A stretch of DNA of 64,000 nucleotides from Candidatus Dependentiae bacterium (GTDB lineage: Bacteria > Babelota > Babeliae > Babelales > Vermiphilaceae), in assembly GCA_026389015.1 (NCBI GenBank), contig JAPLIR010000028.1:1-64000 (forward strand). The letters are read 5' to 3'. This document shows, piece by piece, positions 51,986-60,565 of the stretch. Both the position numbers and the translations under genes were made by a program. The first letter of the stretch is position 1. Each line of letters begins with the position of its first letter. The notes beneath the pieces are model-generated. The model ran no database searches, was not told the origin of the DNA, and saw only the letters and a program-made list of their open reading frames with translations.

Positions 51986-54636
51986 ATCACCACCTGCCAT
52001 GGTTGTTGCTGCTGATTCTGTTCTTGTGCTTGCGCGAGCTTCTTTTGTTTTCGTTCCTCTTTGCGGCGTTTTGCCCGGCTTATTGTTTTGTTTTCTTTAA
52101 TCAGCTCGCTACCAGGAGCATCATGTCTTTTAAACATATACTCATCCATTATTTTATCGGTGCTTGCAGCTGAGTTTGCAAAGAACATTCTGTGAATTGG
52201 GTCACGTTTGTTGGTTGGATCTTCCATCTCATTTATTGAGTTGTGATAATCCTTAATTTTTTCCTGTGTGGCTGGTTGACTTGCGTCTGTTAAAGGATCA
52301 ATAATGCGTGTAGAAATAAGCACTAAGAGATTTTCTTTAGTTTGAGTTTTTCGTTTGTTTTTAAAGAGCCAGCCCAACAGGGGAATATCTCCTAGAATAG
52401 GTACTTTGCTCATATTATTGCTAATTTTATTTTGAACAAGGCCACCAAGAGCAAGCACTTCTTTATCGGCAACAATGGCGGAAGTTTCTATGAGTTTATT
52501 TTTAAGCGTAGCACTTCTCGGATCGTCGGGATTAAGAAACTCATCAATGGTTATTTTTAATTTGAGTACAATCATGCCGTCAGAGTTTATTTGTGGTGTG
52601 ACGTCTACTCGTAAATTTGCTGATTGATTAGCAAATGTATCTACATCGGTGCCACCACCTAATACGTTGCCAGAAACAACACGACGTGTTTCGCCAACTT
52701 CAACGAATGCGGCGGTGTTATTGGATGTTGTCAAAAAGGGATTTGAAACAACTTCTAGATTAGCCACTGTTTGAAGAGCTTGAAATATTCCCCATACGCC
52801 AAAAACATCCGCGCCAAGAGAAAGTACGGTGTTGCCCGCTGGGGCACCCTGTACTAAATTAATGAGATTGCCTAACAAGCGTTGTACGCCTGGACCATTT
52901 GGATTTTCGACAATACCTTGGGCTACTCCACCAGCAAAAAGGCCAGATGTTTGAAATTTAACATTTTTTCCAACTAAGCCATCGGGTCCCGGCACTTTGC
53001 TGCGCAGCTGCGAACCGAGCTCTTTATTGTCTTGCAAACTTACTGCAAGTATCAAGACCTCCATAGCTACTTGCGGCTGCGGCGCATCTAATTTTTTCAT
53101 AATTTCTACGGCTTTAAGATAATCTTCGTTATCTGCAGAACCAACAATGATTCGATTGGTTGATGTTTCGGGAGTGAAGTTCATGGTTTTGAAGTATTTA
53201 TCGCCACCTCGAACACTACCACTGGTTCCTGCTGCAGTGCTTTTACCAAAACCTGTAACATCATTCATAATTTGAGCAACCGTTGTTGCATCAGCATACT
53301 TGAGTTGATACACCTTGAGGGGTGAGTAAGGACGATCGATATCCACATCAATGTGTTTTAAAATAAAATCTTCAATTTTTTTGATAGCGTCCTGTGTTCC
53401 CATAAGGATGAGAGTATTGGTACGTGGTTCGGCAAAGATACGGGTGTTTTCAGGGAAATAAAGAGAACTTGGTTGTTTACGTGCAGGGAAAAGTCTTGAG
53501 GTGATACTTGCATCATCTTGCTTGGTGATTCCTTCATAGAGCGTTTTTACATCATTTGCGTCAGCCCATCTTAATTTAAGCACTGACAATGCTTGCGGCA
53601 TGCTGACTTTATCAAGCTCTTTTACGATCTCCATGATAGATTTGATGTTGTATGATTTATCGGTCAAAATAAAGGCTTTTGATTCTTGGAGTATTTGAAG
53701 GGGCGATGTGTTAGGTTTGAGGGAATCTACAATACCCTTGATAGCTTCGACTGAGCTATTTTCGATAAAATAGACGTAACGAATTGTTTCGTCCGTGTCG
53801 GGCAGTAGGGCTGAATCAACGCCGATAAAAGAACGAAGGGCGGACTTTTTGGCAGCCTCGGTTGAGGTAATCTTAAAAAAGGTTGGGTCAGCTTGAGGAA
53901 TAACAGCGAATCTAGCTACATCCAAGAAGCTTAAAAATAAATTCCATCCCTGTTTTTTAGTGAGTGGTTTTTGCGTCTTAAATGATACTTTGTTTCCTTT
54001 TATTGCCTTGGCTCCTGTAGGGAGCGGGTCAATCATTTCGTCCATAATGAATGACACTTTAAAGATTTCGCCAACCTGAGAAATCACATTTTGTAAATCA
54101 GTGTTCTCAAACTGGAATTCGATATAAGGCATGTCTTCTGGATTGATTTTAACAGCAGATTTTGATTTTTTTGCTGAAGCTGGCTTGATAGGTGTTTGGT
54201 CGACCAAGGTGCTAACCCTCGCGTCGTCCGTTTTTATTTCAGTAGCATTTTTTACTGTCTTTTCAGCTGGAATTACAATGGGTGCTGGACCAGCAGATGT
54301 AGTTTTTTCTGGTGCAGGGGTAATGCTCAGTGGCGTTGCAACTGAAGCAGGAATAGATTGAGCGGCAGATGTAGTTGCAACAGCGGGCGCGGCAATTGAT
54401 GCAGGTGCAGATTGTGCGTCCAGCGTATCAAGTTGCGTAGCAAGATTGGCTTGCTTGTCTTCTTGCAAAGTGCTTAATGTTTCCGCTGTAGGACTATCGC
54501 TCAAACTTGAGAGTAAACCATGTATTTTATTTTTCTTCTTGTAGGATGATACAGCATTTTCTGCCTGAAGCATCTGGGGGAACAACCCTCCGATACTCAG
54601 AGAAATAAGAAGCGCTATGTTATTTTTACTTTTCAT
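51982..54636 (-). CDS. gspD: Type II secretion secretin GspD
   Basis: 884 residues. A signal peptide (about 1-26) precedes a long Ala/Pro/Thr-rich linker (about 60-165). N0-N3 domains follow (MPYIEFQFENTDLQNVISQV; RTNTLILMGTQDAIKKIEDF). The secretin domain has MEVLILAVSLQDNKELGSQL and VPILGDIPLLGWLFKNKR, then LLVLISTRIIDP. After the pore comes a basic Gln/Lys tail, ending in a Gln-rich stretch. The tail starts with RDPIHRMFF, shared with the second secretin. It should form the outer-membrane exit pore. It follows gspC by 6 bases. The disordered linker is unusual for GspD. Confidence 0.9.
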   Translation of the reverse strand: MKSKNNIALLISLSIGGLFPQMLQAENAVSSYKKKNKIHGLLSSLSDSPTAETLSTLQEDKQANLATQLDTLDAQSAPASIAAPAVATTSAAQSIPASVATPLSITPAPEKTTSAGPAPIVIPAEKTVKNATEIKTDDARVSTLVDQTPIKPASAKKSKSAVKINPEDMPYIEFQFENTDLQNVISQVGEIFKVSFIMDEMIDPLPTGAKAIKGNKVSFKTQKPLTKKQGWNLFLSFLDVARFAVIPQADPTFFKITSTEAAKKSALRSFIGVDSALLPDTDETIRYVYFIENSSVEAIKGIVDSLKPNTSPLQILQESKAFILTDKSYNIKSIMEIVKELDKVSMPQALSVLKLRWADANDVKTLYEGITKQDDASITSRLFPARKQPSSLYFPENTRIFAEPRTNTLILMGTQDAIKKIEDFILKHIDVDIDRPYSPLKVYQLKYADATTVAQIMNDVTGFGKSTAAGTSGSVRGGDKYFKTMNFTPETSTNRIIVGSADNEDYLKAVEIMKKLDAPQPQVAMEVLILAVSLQDNKELGSQLRSKVPGPDGLVGKNVKFQTSGLFAGGVAQGIVENPNGPGVQRLLGNLINLVQGAPAGNTVLSLGADVFGVWGIFQALQTVANLEVVSNPFLTTSNNTAAFVEVGETRRVVSGNVLGGGTDVDTFANQSANLRVDVTPQINSDGMIVLKLKITIDEFLNPDDPRSATLKNKLIETSAIVADKEVLALGGLVQNKISNNMSKVPILGDIPLLGWLFKNKRKTQTKENLLVLISTRIIDPLTDASQPATQEKIKDYHNSINEMEDPTNKRDPIHRMFFANSAASTDKIMDEYMFKRHDAPGSELIKENKTISRAKRRKEERKQKKLAQAQEQNQQQQPWQVVI

Positions 54637-54642
54637 AGTTTA

Positions 54643-55788
54643 TCACTTAATGTTATCGGTTTTATTTTTTATTGCAGATGATGATTTACCATTTTGTAAC
54701 ATATTTGCTCTTTCTTGTGCACGAATTTCTTGTAACGTTGGTGCAAAAGTGCGGCGCTGTTGTAACGAGCGTAATTGTTCTGTTTTTGCTTGATTTGCTG
54801 GTTGCTCGATTTGCATAGGTGTCGCGGTAGCACTTGCAGCAGCAGGCTTTTCTAATGATTTTGGTTTAAATTCTTTTAAGCTATAAATAATAGTTATTTC
54901 TTGTTTTTGTCTCAGCAACTTGACCTTGACGGTTCCTTGTTGTCCCATGCCAATAATTTCTTTGTATATTTTGAATCGGTCTGCGGTATCAGCTGCCGAT
55001 GTTGCATTTACTTGCGTTATGATATCGCCAACTTTCAAGCCAAGTTGTTCAAGAAGTGGTGTATTGGCTGATGATCCTATTTTGCATCCTACGCTCTTTC
55101 CTTTATTGTACACAGTGATAAGGTCAAGCATATCAATGCATTGAGCGAGGTTTTTTATGTGCGTGATAAATTCTTGTGGGCTTACAACAAACTCTGTGTC
55201 GGATACTTTTTGCGAAATATCTTGCCAGTCATTTTGCACTGCTATATATGCTGAATCAGCCTTTGCATCTTTTTCTCGCAAGTAGAGAACTTCTTGCTGG
55301 CCATTAGAACGAAGGAAAATAACTTTATTGCTAAATATTCGTATTAATTGAGCATCCTCAAGAATTTTGCCAAGACCAAAGGTGGATTCTACTTTTGTTT
55401 TGTTGTCAGCAATAATGGCCCGATTCTGAGAATCATCTTCGAGCATGATAATAATGCCCTTGAGGGTTATATCCAGAGGGTCTAAGAATTGGGGCTTTGG
55501 TACTTGAGGGACACTTACCGTTTTTGGTGTTGGTGCATCGGGGATTGTTGGAATGCCATCTGATGCAGCAATGGTGAATTCTTTTTTATACGTGCCAAAA
55601 ATATCGTTCTCGTAAATTTTTTCTATATTTACTTTAACGATTTCTCCCTTGAGGGGTTTGCTTGCACTGCTTGGCTCTATGTCTTCTCGTGCGGGTGGTT
55701 TTTGCCCGGAGAAAGCTATAAAGCTGCATATTGCAATGAGCAGAATAAGAAGCGTGCTATTTAAAATCCATACAGGATGTTTCATCAA
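54643..55788 (-). CDS. gspC: GspC-like inner-membrane protein with PDZ domain
   Basis: 381 residues. One membrane span near residues 8-27 (ILNSTLLILLIAICSFIAFS) is followed by a Pro/Lys-rich region and the GspC homology region (ITLKGIIIMLEDDSQNRAII, then VESTFGLGKIL). A PDZ-like domain lies at about 220-310 (LGLKVGDIITQVNATSAAD; VKVKLLRQKQEITIIYSL). GspC contacts the secretin N0 domain and helps choose substrates. It is first in the operon, followed at once by gspD, the conserved gspC-gspD order. A TTGACA at 55842-55847 on the minus strand may be its -35, though no good -10 is clear. Confidence 0.85.
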   Translation of the reverse strand: MMKHPVWILNSTLLILLIAICSFIAFSGQKPPAREDIEPSSASKPLKGEIVKVNIEKIYENDIFGTYKKEFTIAASDGIPTIPDAPTPKTVSVPQVPKPQFLDPLDITLKGIIIMLEDDSQNRAIIADNKTKVESTFGLGKILEDAQLIRIFSNKVIFLRSNGQQEVLYLREKDAKADSAYIAVQNDWQDISQKVSDTEFVVSPQEFITHIKNLAQCIDMLDLITVYNKGKSVGCKIGSSANTPLLEQLGLKVGDIITQVNATSAADTADRFKIYKEIIGMGQQGTVKVKLLRQKQEITIIYSLKEFKPKSLEKPAAASATATPMQIEQPANQAKTEQLRSLQQRRTFAPTLQEIRAQERANMLQNGKSSSAIKNKTDNIK

Positions 55789-55909
55789 TAATTCCTTTTT
55801 ATCGATTTACTTTTCACACGATACTCTTCTTAGCAAGATCTTGTCAAGTATAATATAGCCATTCGCCCCAATGCAACTCCTGATCGAGCCAATCACTTGT
55901 TTCATAGCG

Positions 55910-56899
55910 TTAAGGTGTTGGTATTTTATTAAGTATTTTTTGAATGATGTGGTCTACTGATATTTCTTGCGCTTCTGCTTCATACGTTAAAATTATTCTA
56001 TGGCGCAGTATAGCTGGTGCAACAGCTTTTACGTCATCAGGCGTAACAAAATGTCGCTTCTTTAAAAATGCATGCGCTTTAGCTGCGTGAGATAATGCAA
56101 GCGTAGCGCGTGGTGATACGCCGTATTGAATTAATGGTTTTATTTCATCTAATTTGAATACCGCGGGCGTACGTGTGGCAAAGACAATATTAACAATATA
56201 GTCTGAAATTTTATCATCAACATAGATATCTTTTACGAGTTGTTGCGCTTGAAAAATTTCTTGTTTATTTAATATGGTGCCAACTGCATTGGTGTCCAGC
56301 GTGCGTCTGAGGATCTCTCGTTCTTGTTGAATATTGGGGTAATCAACTAATAATTTGAACATGAAGCGATCGAGTTGGGCTTCAGGTAGTTGATAGGTAC
56401 CTTCTTGCTCAATAGGATTTTGTGTTGCAAAAACCAAGAATGGTTTATCAAGATGGAATGTGTGTGAGCCAATGGTGACTTGTTGTTCTTGCATTGCTTC
56501 AAGCAACGCTGCTTGCACTTTTGATGGTGCACGGTTAATTTCGTCAGCTAAAATTAAATTGGCAAAAATCGGACCTTTTTTTGTTTCGAACTCTTGTGTC
56601 TTTGGGTTGTACATCAAGGTGCCGATAAGATCCGCTGGCAACAAGTCTGGTGTAAATTGAATGCGATTAAAAGTGAGCCCTAAAGCTTTGGTGAGCGCCT
56701 TAATGAGGGTTGTTTTTGCAACACCAGGAACGCCTTCTAGCAAGATGTGTCCATTGCAGAGAATGGCAATAATCGCAAAATTTATAATGTCATGCTGGCC
56801 AACAATGACTTTGCCAACTTCTAAATTGAGACTATGAAAGCGGTTACTTTCTTCTCTAATTTTTTCTATAATGATATCTGTTGTTGTAGTATCTAACAT
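55910..56899 (-). CDS. MoxR-family AAA+ ATPase
   Basis: 329 residues. Walker A is GVPGVAKTT (about residues 57-65) and Walker B LILADEINRAPSKVQAALLE. Sensor 1 is FATQNPIEQEGTYQLPEAQLDRF, diagnostic for MoxR. The C-terminal lid contains YGVSPRATLALSHAAK. MoxR proteins act as chaperones that assemble or activate other complexes, usually beside DUF58/VWA genes. Those partners are not adjacent here. The gene precedes gspC by 121 bases on the same strand, so it may be linked to the secretion operon. Confidence 0.93.
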   Translation of the reverse strand: MLDTTTTDIIIEKIREESNRFHSLNLEVGKVIVGQHDIINFAIIAILCNGHILLEGVPGVAKTTLIKALTKALGLTFNRIQFTPDLLPADLIGTLMYNPKTQEFETKKGPIFANLILADEINRAPSKVQAALLEAMQEQQVTIGSHTFHLDKPFLVFATQNPIEQEGTYQLPEAQLDRFMFKLLVDYPNIQQEREILRRTLDTNAVGTILNKQEIFQAQQLVKDIYVDDKISDYIVNIVFATRTPAVFKLDEIKPLIQYGVSPRATLALSHAAKAHAFLKKRHFVTPDDVKAVAPAILRHRIILTYEAEAQEISVDHIIQKILNKIPTP

Positions 56900-57028
56900 G
56901 ATTGTTACCTTTAAATGTAAGAAGGTAATTGGTTTAATTTTGATACTTTTAAAAATTAGTTTTAGTGTAGCAGCGTTAATTGAATCTTACAACTTTGGTG
57001 ATTGTACCGTTATATACAAGGAATATTT

Positions 57029-57553
57029 ATGATTTTATCCGGCAAGGAAATAAGAAAAAAGTTGGGCAAAGAAATTAAGATTGATCCGTTTAACGATCAT
57101 CAATTAAATCCTAACAGTTACAACTTGCGCTTGCATCATGAACTTATGGTATACGATGTGCCAACACTTGATATGAAAAAATCACACGCAACAAAAAGTG
57201 TTATTATTCCTGAAGAAGGTCTTCTTCTTGAGCCAGGTAAATTATACTTGGGCAGAACTATTGAATACACAGAAACCGAAGATTGTGTACCTATGCTTGA
57301 AGGTCGTTCTTCTATTGGTCGCCTTGGCTTATTTATTCATATCACTGCAGGGTTTGGTGATGTTGGGTTTCGTGGATTTTGGACATTAGAAATGTTCTGC
57401 GTTCAACCTATTCGCATTTATGCTGGTGTTGAAATTTGTCAAATTTTTTATCACACCATCGAAGGCGAATACGTTAAGTACGTCAGCAATAAATATCAAA
57501 ACAATCGCGGCATTCAACCGAGCTTGATGTACAAAGATTTTGAGACGCTCTAA
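57029..57553 (+). CDS. dcd: dCTP deaminase
   Basis: 174 residues. It deaminates dCTP to dUTP, supplying dTTP synthesis. Motifs are NPNSYNLRLH, EGRSSIGRLGLFIHITAGFG and the catalytic Glu in FRGFWTLEMF. The bifunctional dCTP deaminase/dUTPase form looks very similar and is not excluded. The start is ATG 57029, with AAGGA upstream; a TTG at 57002 would add nine residues. The stop is adjacent to the convergent alr gene, with no gap. Confidence 0.93.
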   Translation: MILSGKEIRKKLGKEIKIDPFNDHQLNPNSYNLRLHHELMVYDVPTLDMKKSHATKSVIIPEEGLLLEPGKLYLGRTIEYTETEDCVPMLEGRSSIGRLGLFIHITAGFGDVGFRGFWTLEMFCVQPIRIYAGVEICQIFYHTIEGEYVKYVSNKYQNNRGIQPSLMYKDFETL

Positions 57554-58750
57554 TTATTTTACGATAATTCGTTTTATTTCGGCATTCAATCGTGTCGTGA
57601 TTTCTCGCGCATTAAAACTGCCGATGGTGGTTGCAATGTCGTACGCGCTGAGCTGCGGATAGTCACCCAGTAGTACAACTTCGTCATGCAATGAGATATG
57701 CTTATTTTCAGGAATTGCCACAAGAACGGCATTCATACAAATGCGGCCAACGACCTGAGCATAAAAATCGTTCATAAAAACGATGCCGAGGTTGCTCAGT
57801 CTGCGGTCGTATCCTTCAAAATAGCCGAGCGGCAGCGTCACAATGGTAGCCGGGCTTATTGTTTTATGGGTGCGATCATAACCAACAAAAGTGTCAGAAG
57901 GCACGTGCTTAATATGCGCAACACGAGTCTTCCACATAAGGATTGATTTTAAGTCTAATGCTGCATGGGTGGCAGGATCTTTAAAATGTTGTAATCCGTA
58001 AGCCCCCGCGCCAATACGCACGAAGTTAAGGTTGGGAAATTGGGAAAGCATGGTTGGCGTCGAAGCGGAATTTGTCGCATGCTTTAACGGTATGTGAATA
58101 TTCGCTTGTTCGAGTTCTGTGCATATTCGGTCAAATATGGTTAATTGTTGTAGGGTAAAATTCGTGTCGGGGTTTGCGGCTTCTGCACAATGAGTGAACA
58201 AGCCGCGGATGGTAATAAAAGGCAAAGCATAGATTTGAGCAATGGTTGCCAATGCCTGATCGGGCATCAATCCAAAGCGGGACATCCCCGTATCAATCTT
58301 TATATGAATAGTAATTTTTTGGTTGTGTTGTTTGCCAACCGCATTGAGTGCGATTGCTGTTTCCAGATCAAAAACCGGTAGATCAATATTGTGTGTTATT
58401 GAATACACAGGATCTTCATCGATGATGCTCAGTGACAGAATTGGCTTGGTAACACCATGATTGCGCAAGGTTAATGCTTCTGAAACACTTGTGGTACAGA
58501 GCCAATCGACAGCCATGCTTTCCTGGCACAGGGTCCCCATTTCCTTTATACCATGACCGTAGGCGTTGCTTTTAACCACCACCGATAAGGTTGTGTTTTG
58601 ACCCGCAATGCTTTTGTAGCGCACCATATTGTGCTCAAAGGCCCTTTTGCTTAGTTCGATCCAGGTGTTTGGTTTTTGTATTATCATGGCTTTATGGGTT
58701 AATGGCATTGGTGTGTGATTCAAGTTATGCATATATAAAGTATAAAACAT
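57554..58750 (-). CDS. alr: Alanine racemase
   Basis: PLP enzyme converting L- to D-alanine for peptidoglycan. About 377-398 residues depending on start. The PLP lysine is in VVVKSNAYGHG. Other features are IKIDTGMSRFG, FVRIGAGAYGL, VGYDRTHKT (the catalytic Tyr region) and GRICMNAVLVAI. The start is uncertain: in-frame ATGs exist at 58750, 58732, 58708 and 58687, none with a good ribosome site. Family N-termini fit the 58687 start (MIIQKPNTWIELS) best. Together with pal it argues for a peptidoglycan-containing cell. Confidence 0.92.
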   Translation of the reverse strand: MFYTLYMHNLNHTPMPLTHKAMIIQKPNTWIELSKRAFEHNMVRYKSIAGQNTTLSVVVKSNAYGHGIKEMGTLCQESMAVDWLCTTSVSEALTLRNHGVTKPILSLSIIDEDPVYSITHNIDLPVFDLETAIALNAVGKQHNQKITIHIKIDTGMSRFGLMPDQALATIAQIYALPFITIRGLFTHCAEAANPDTNFTLQQLTIFDRICTELEQANIHIPLKHATNSASTPTMLSQFPNLNFVRIGAGAYGLQHFKDPATHAALDLKSILMWKTRVAHIKHVPSDTFVGYDRTHKTISPATIVTLPLGYFEGYDRRLSNLGIVFMNDFYAQVVGRICMNAVLVAIPENKHISLHDEVVLLGDYPQLSAYDIATTIGSFNAREITTRLNAEIKRIIVK

Positions 58751-58850
58751 ATTGTGTTATAAATACATAAAAAGGCCTCATGTCCTTGGGGGACGGAGAA
58801 AATTGGGATTTAATTAGTAAAAAGCCTTTATGTGTGCTATTCTTTTAAAC

Positions 58851-59591
58851 ATGATTAAAAAAACAAAAGAACATATTGGCGAGTTGATCTATGGGATTCA
58901 TCCTCTTATAGAGGTTCTTAAAGCCAAACGTAGAAAAGTCATTTCTGTTTATACCACTAAGCCGGAACCAAAAGCCTGGAAAAACGTTCAGGATTTTTGG
59001 CCTAAGTATCATGTGCCGATACAATACGTATCACGCGATGTACTTGCTCGTATGGCTGGCGGAACCACCGACCACCAAGGGGTAGTTGCTTGGGTTCAAG
59101 AGTATCACTACAGAAAACAATTCTTCGATGCAAAAAAGCAACCTTTCCTTGTTATGCTTGATGGCATTAAAGATACGCGTAACGTTGGAGCGATTCTTCG
59201 TTCAGCGCATTGTACAGGTGTCACTGGTGTAATTATGGTAAAAAGGGACGCTGCTCCTCTTAACGCTTCTGCTATGAAGGCTTCTGCCGGCTTAGCTGAA
59301 CATTTAGAGATCTATCAAGCTCCATCGCCTCAGGCAGCCATTATTGAACTCAAAAAAGCTGGTTATACCACTTATTTGGCGACATTAAATGGCAAGAGCG
59401 CAACCGAAGTTACCTACAAAGAACCATTGTGTATTGTTATTGGCAGTGAGGGCTTTGGTGTATCCCGTGAGATTATGAATGACGGGATTGCTATAACCTT
59501 GCCTCAAAAAAATGACGATATCTCATATAATGCTTCTGTTGCAGCTGGCATCCTGCTATTCTTAGTTGGTAGCAAACTTTCCAAAATTTAA
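58851..59591 (+). CDS. rlmB: RlmB/TrmH-family 23S rRNA 2'-O-methyltransferase
   Basis: About 246 residues. An N-terminal substrate-binding domain starts LIYGIHPLIEVLKAKRRKV. The SPOUT domain has the three knot motifs: MLDGIKDTRNVGAILRSA, IVIGSEGFGVS and LPQKNDDISYNASVAAGILLF. It methylates the ribose of a guanosine in 23S rRNA (Gm2251 in E. coli); the closely related TrmH tRNA enzyme cannot be fully excluded. An ATG at 58830 adds seven hydrophobic residues outside the family pattern, so 58851 is preferred. No ribosome site is seen, so it may be nearly leaderless. Confidence 0.9.
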   Translation: MIKKTKEHIGELIYGIHPLIEVLKAKRRKVISVYTTKPEPKAWKNVQDFWPKYHVPIQYVSRDVLARMAGGTTDHQGVVAWVQEYHYRKQFFDAKKQPFLVMLDGIKDTRNVGAILRSAHCTGVTGVIMVKRDAAPLNASAMKASAGLAEHLEIYQAPSPQAAIIELKKAGYTTYLATLNGKSATEVTYKEPLCIVIGSEGFGVSREIMNDGIAITLPQKNDDISYNASVAAGILLFLVGSKLSKI

Positions 59592-59618
59592 TTTTCCGTA
59601 TTTAGTAAGGCCTCTTGT

Positions 59619-60164
59619 ATGCATAGAAATAATCTATTAGAGCTTTTGCGTCAGTACAATCCTTCCGTTCAGGAAGAAATCCAGTATAAAAAAGATATTA
59701 TAGCTTTTATTCAGGCTTATAAAGATTGCTTTGAGCGGTCTCTTGAGGTTGGCCATATTACGGCTTCAGCCTGGCTGGTAAACAAAGATAATACCCAAGC
59801 CCTTCTTATGCATCATGCCAAGCTTGATATGTGGTGCCAACTCGGTGGCCATTGTGATGGTGATTCTGATGCCCTAGGTGTTGCCGTTAAGGAAGCCCAG
59901 GAGGAATCTGGCATTAACAACATAGCTCCTGTTTCAGGCCAAATTTTTGATATCGACATTCACCTTATTCCTGCCAATAAACGGGAAAAAGAGCACTATC
60001 ATTACGATATTCGGTTCATGCTTCAGGTTGTTGGTGATGAGCAAGTAGTGCAAAATAGTGAATCTAAGGAACTTAAGTGGTTCACCAAGGATCGCAGCGC
60101 CCTGCCTACCGATAGCCTATCAGTGACTCGTATGTTTGATAAATGGCTAAAAGTCACCATCTAG
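59619..60164 (+). CDS. Nudix hydrolase
   Basis: 181 residues. The Nudix box reads GGHCDGDSDALGVAVKE and continues AQEESGI. The usual first Glu is replaced, but the metal-binding KExxEE core is present. This GGHxDGD form marks a distinct subfamily that includes small hydrolases of nucleoside diphosphate derivatives. The substrate is unknown. It begins 27 bases after rlmB and may be co-transcribed. A strong terminator follows. Confidence 0.88.
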   Translation: MHRNNLLELLRQYNPSVQEEIQYKKDIIAFIQAYKDCFERSLEVGHITASAWLVNKDNTQALLMHHAKLDMWCQLGGHCDGDSDALGVAVKEAQEESGINNIAPVSGQIFDIDIHLIPANKREKEHYHYDIRFMLQVVGDEQVVQNSESKELKWFTKDRSALPTDSLSVTRMFDKWLKVTI

Positions 60165-60224
60165 CTATTTCTATTCTAGAAATGATGAACAAAATAATTA
60201 ATTAAGCTTTCTTGTAAATAAAGT

Positions 60225-60264
60225 GGGGCGGCACAGGTAATAAAACCTATGCCGCCCCTTTTTT
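60225..60264 (+). terminator. Rho-independent terminator after the Nudix gene
   Basis: GGGGCGGCA-C-AGGT / ACCT-A-TGCCGCCCC hairpin with a six-base loop, then TTTTTT. Confidence 0.92.
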
Positions 60265-60280
60265 GTCGTTAACCAAGATG

Positions 60281-60526
60281 TTAGATTTTTAATGGTGAAT
60301 TGTTTGGGCTCAGCACGAAACGTTCGCGATTTGCTGGGTTAACAATAGTGAAGGTGAAATCTTCATCAAAGTCTTTATTTGGTACAAAAACTAATCCGTA
60401 ATCGCAGAGTAAAGGTATTGCATTGGCTTGCCTTGATTTGTCTGCATGAACCAATAAAGTATACCCTGATTTATCTACATAAATATCTTGAGTTAACCTT
60501 GATTTTTCTGCTAAACTTATAATGAA
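60281..60526 (-). pseudogene. Possible 3' gene remnant without a start codon
   Basis: On the minus strand, 81 codons stay open before a stop at 60281 and have protein-like composition. They contain three copies of an 11-residue unit with an acidic-K-S core: EKSRLTQDIYV, DKSGYTLLVHA, DKSRQANAIPL. The unit is followed by LCDYGLVFVPNKDFDEDFTF. The frame is closed upstream by a stop at about 60527, and it holds no ATG, GTG or TTG at a usable start. It looks like the tail of a repeat-containing protein whose 5' part is lost. It could also simply be non-coding DNA carrying 33-bp repeats. Confidence 0.35.
60431..60511. repeat. Three 33-bp tandem repeats upstream of the ATPase
   Basis: The 15-base word CCTTGATTTGTCTGC (60431), CCCTGATTTATCTAC (60464) and CCTTGATTTTTCTGC (60497) recurs at an exact 33-bp period, ending seven bases before a TATAAT box (60518-60523). 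On the minus strand it encodes the 11-residue units. It could be either a coding remnant or a three-site operator for the ATPase. Confidence 0.6.
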
Positions 60527-60565
60527 TTAGGTTGATTTTTATACATATTAGCCAGGAGAAGTCCA

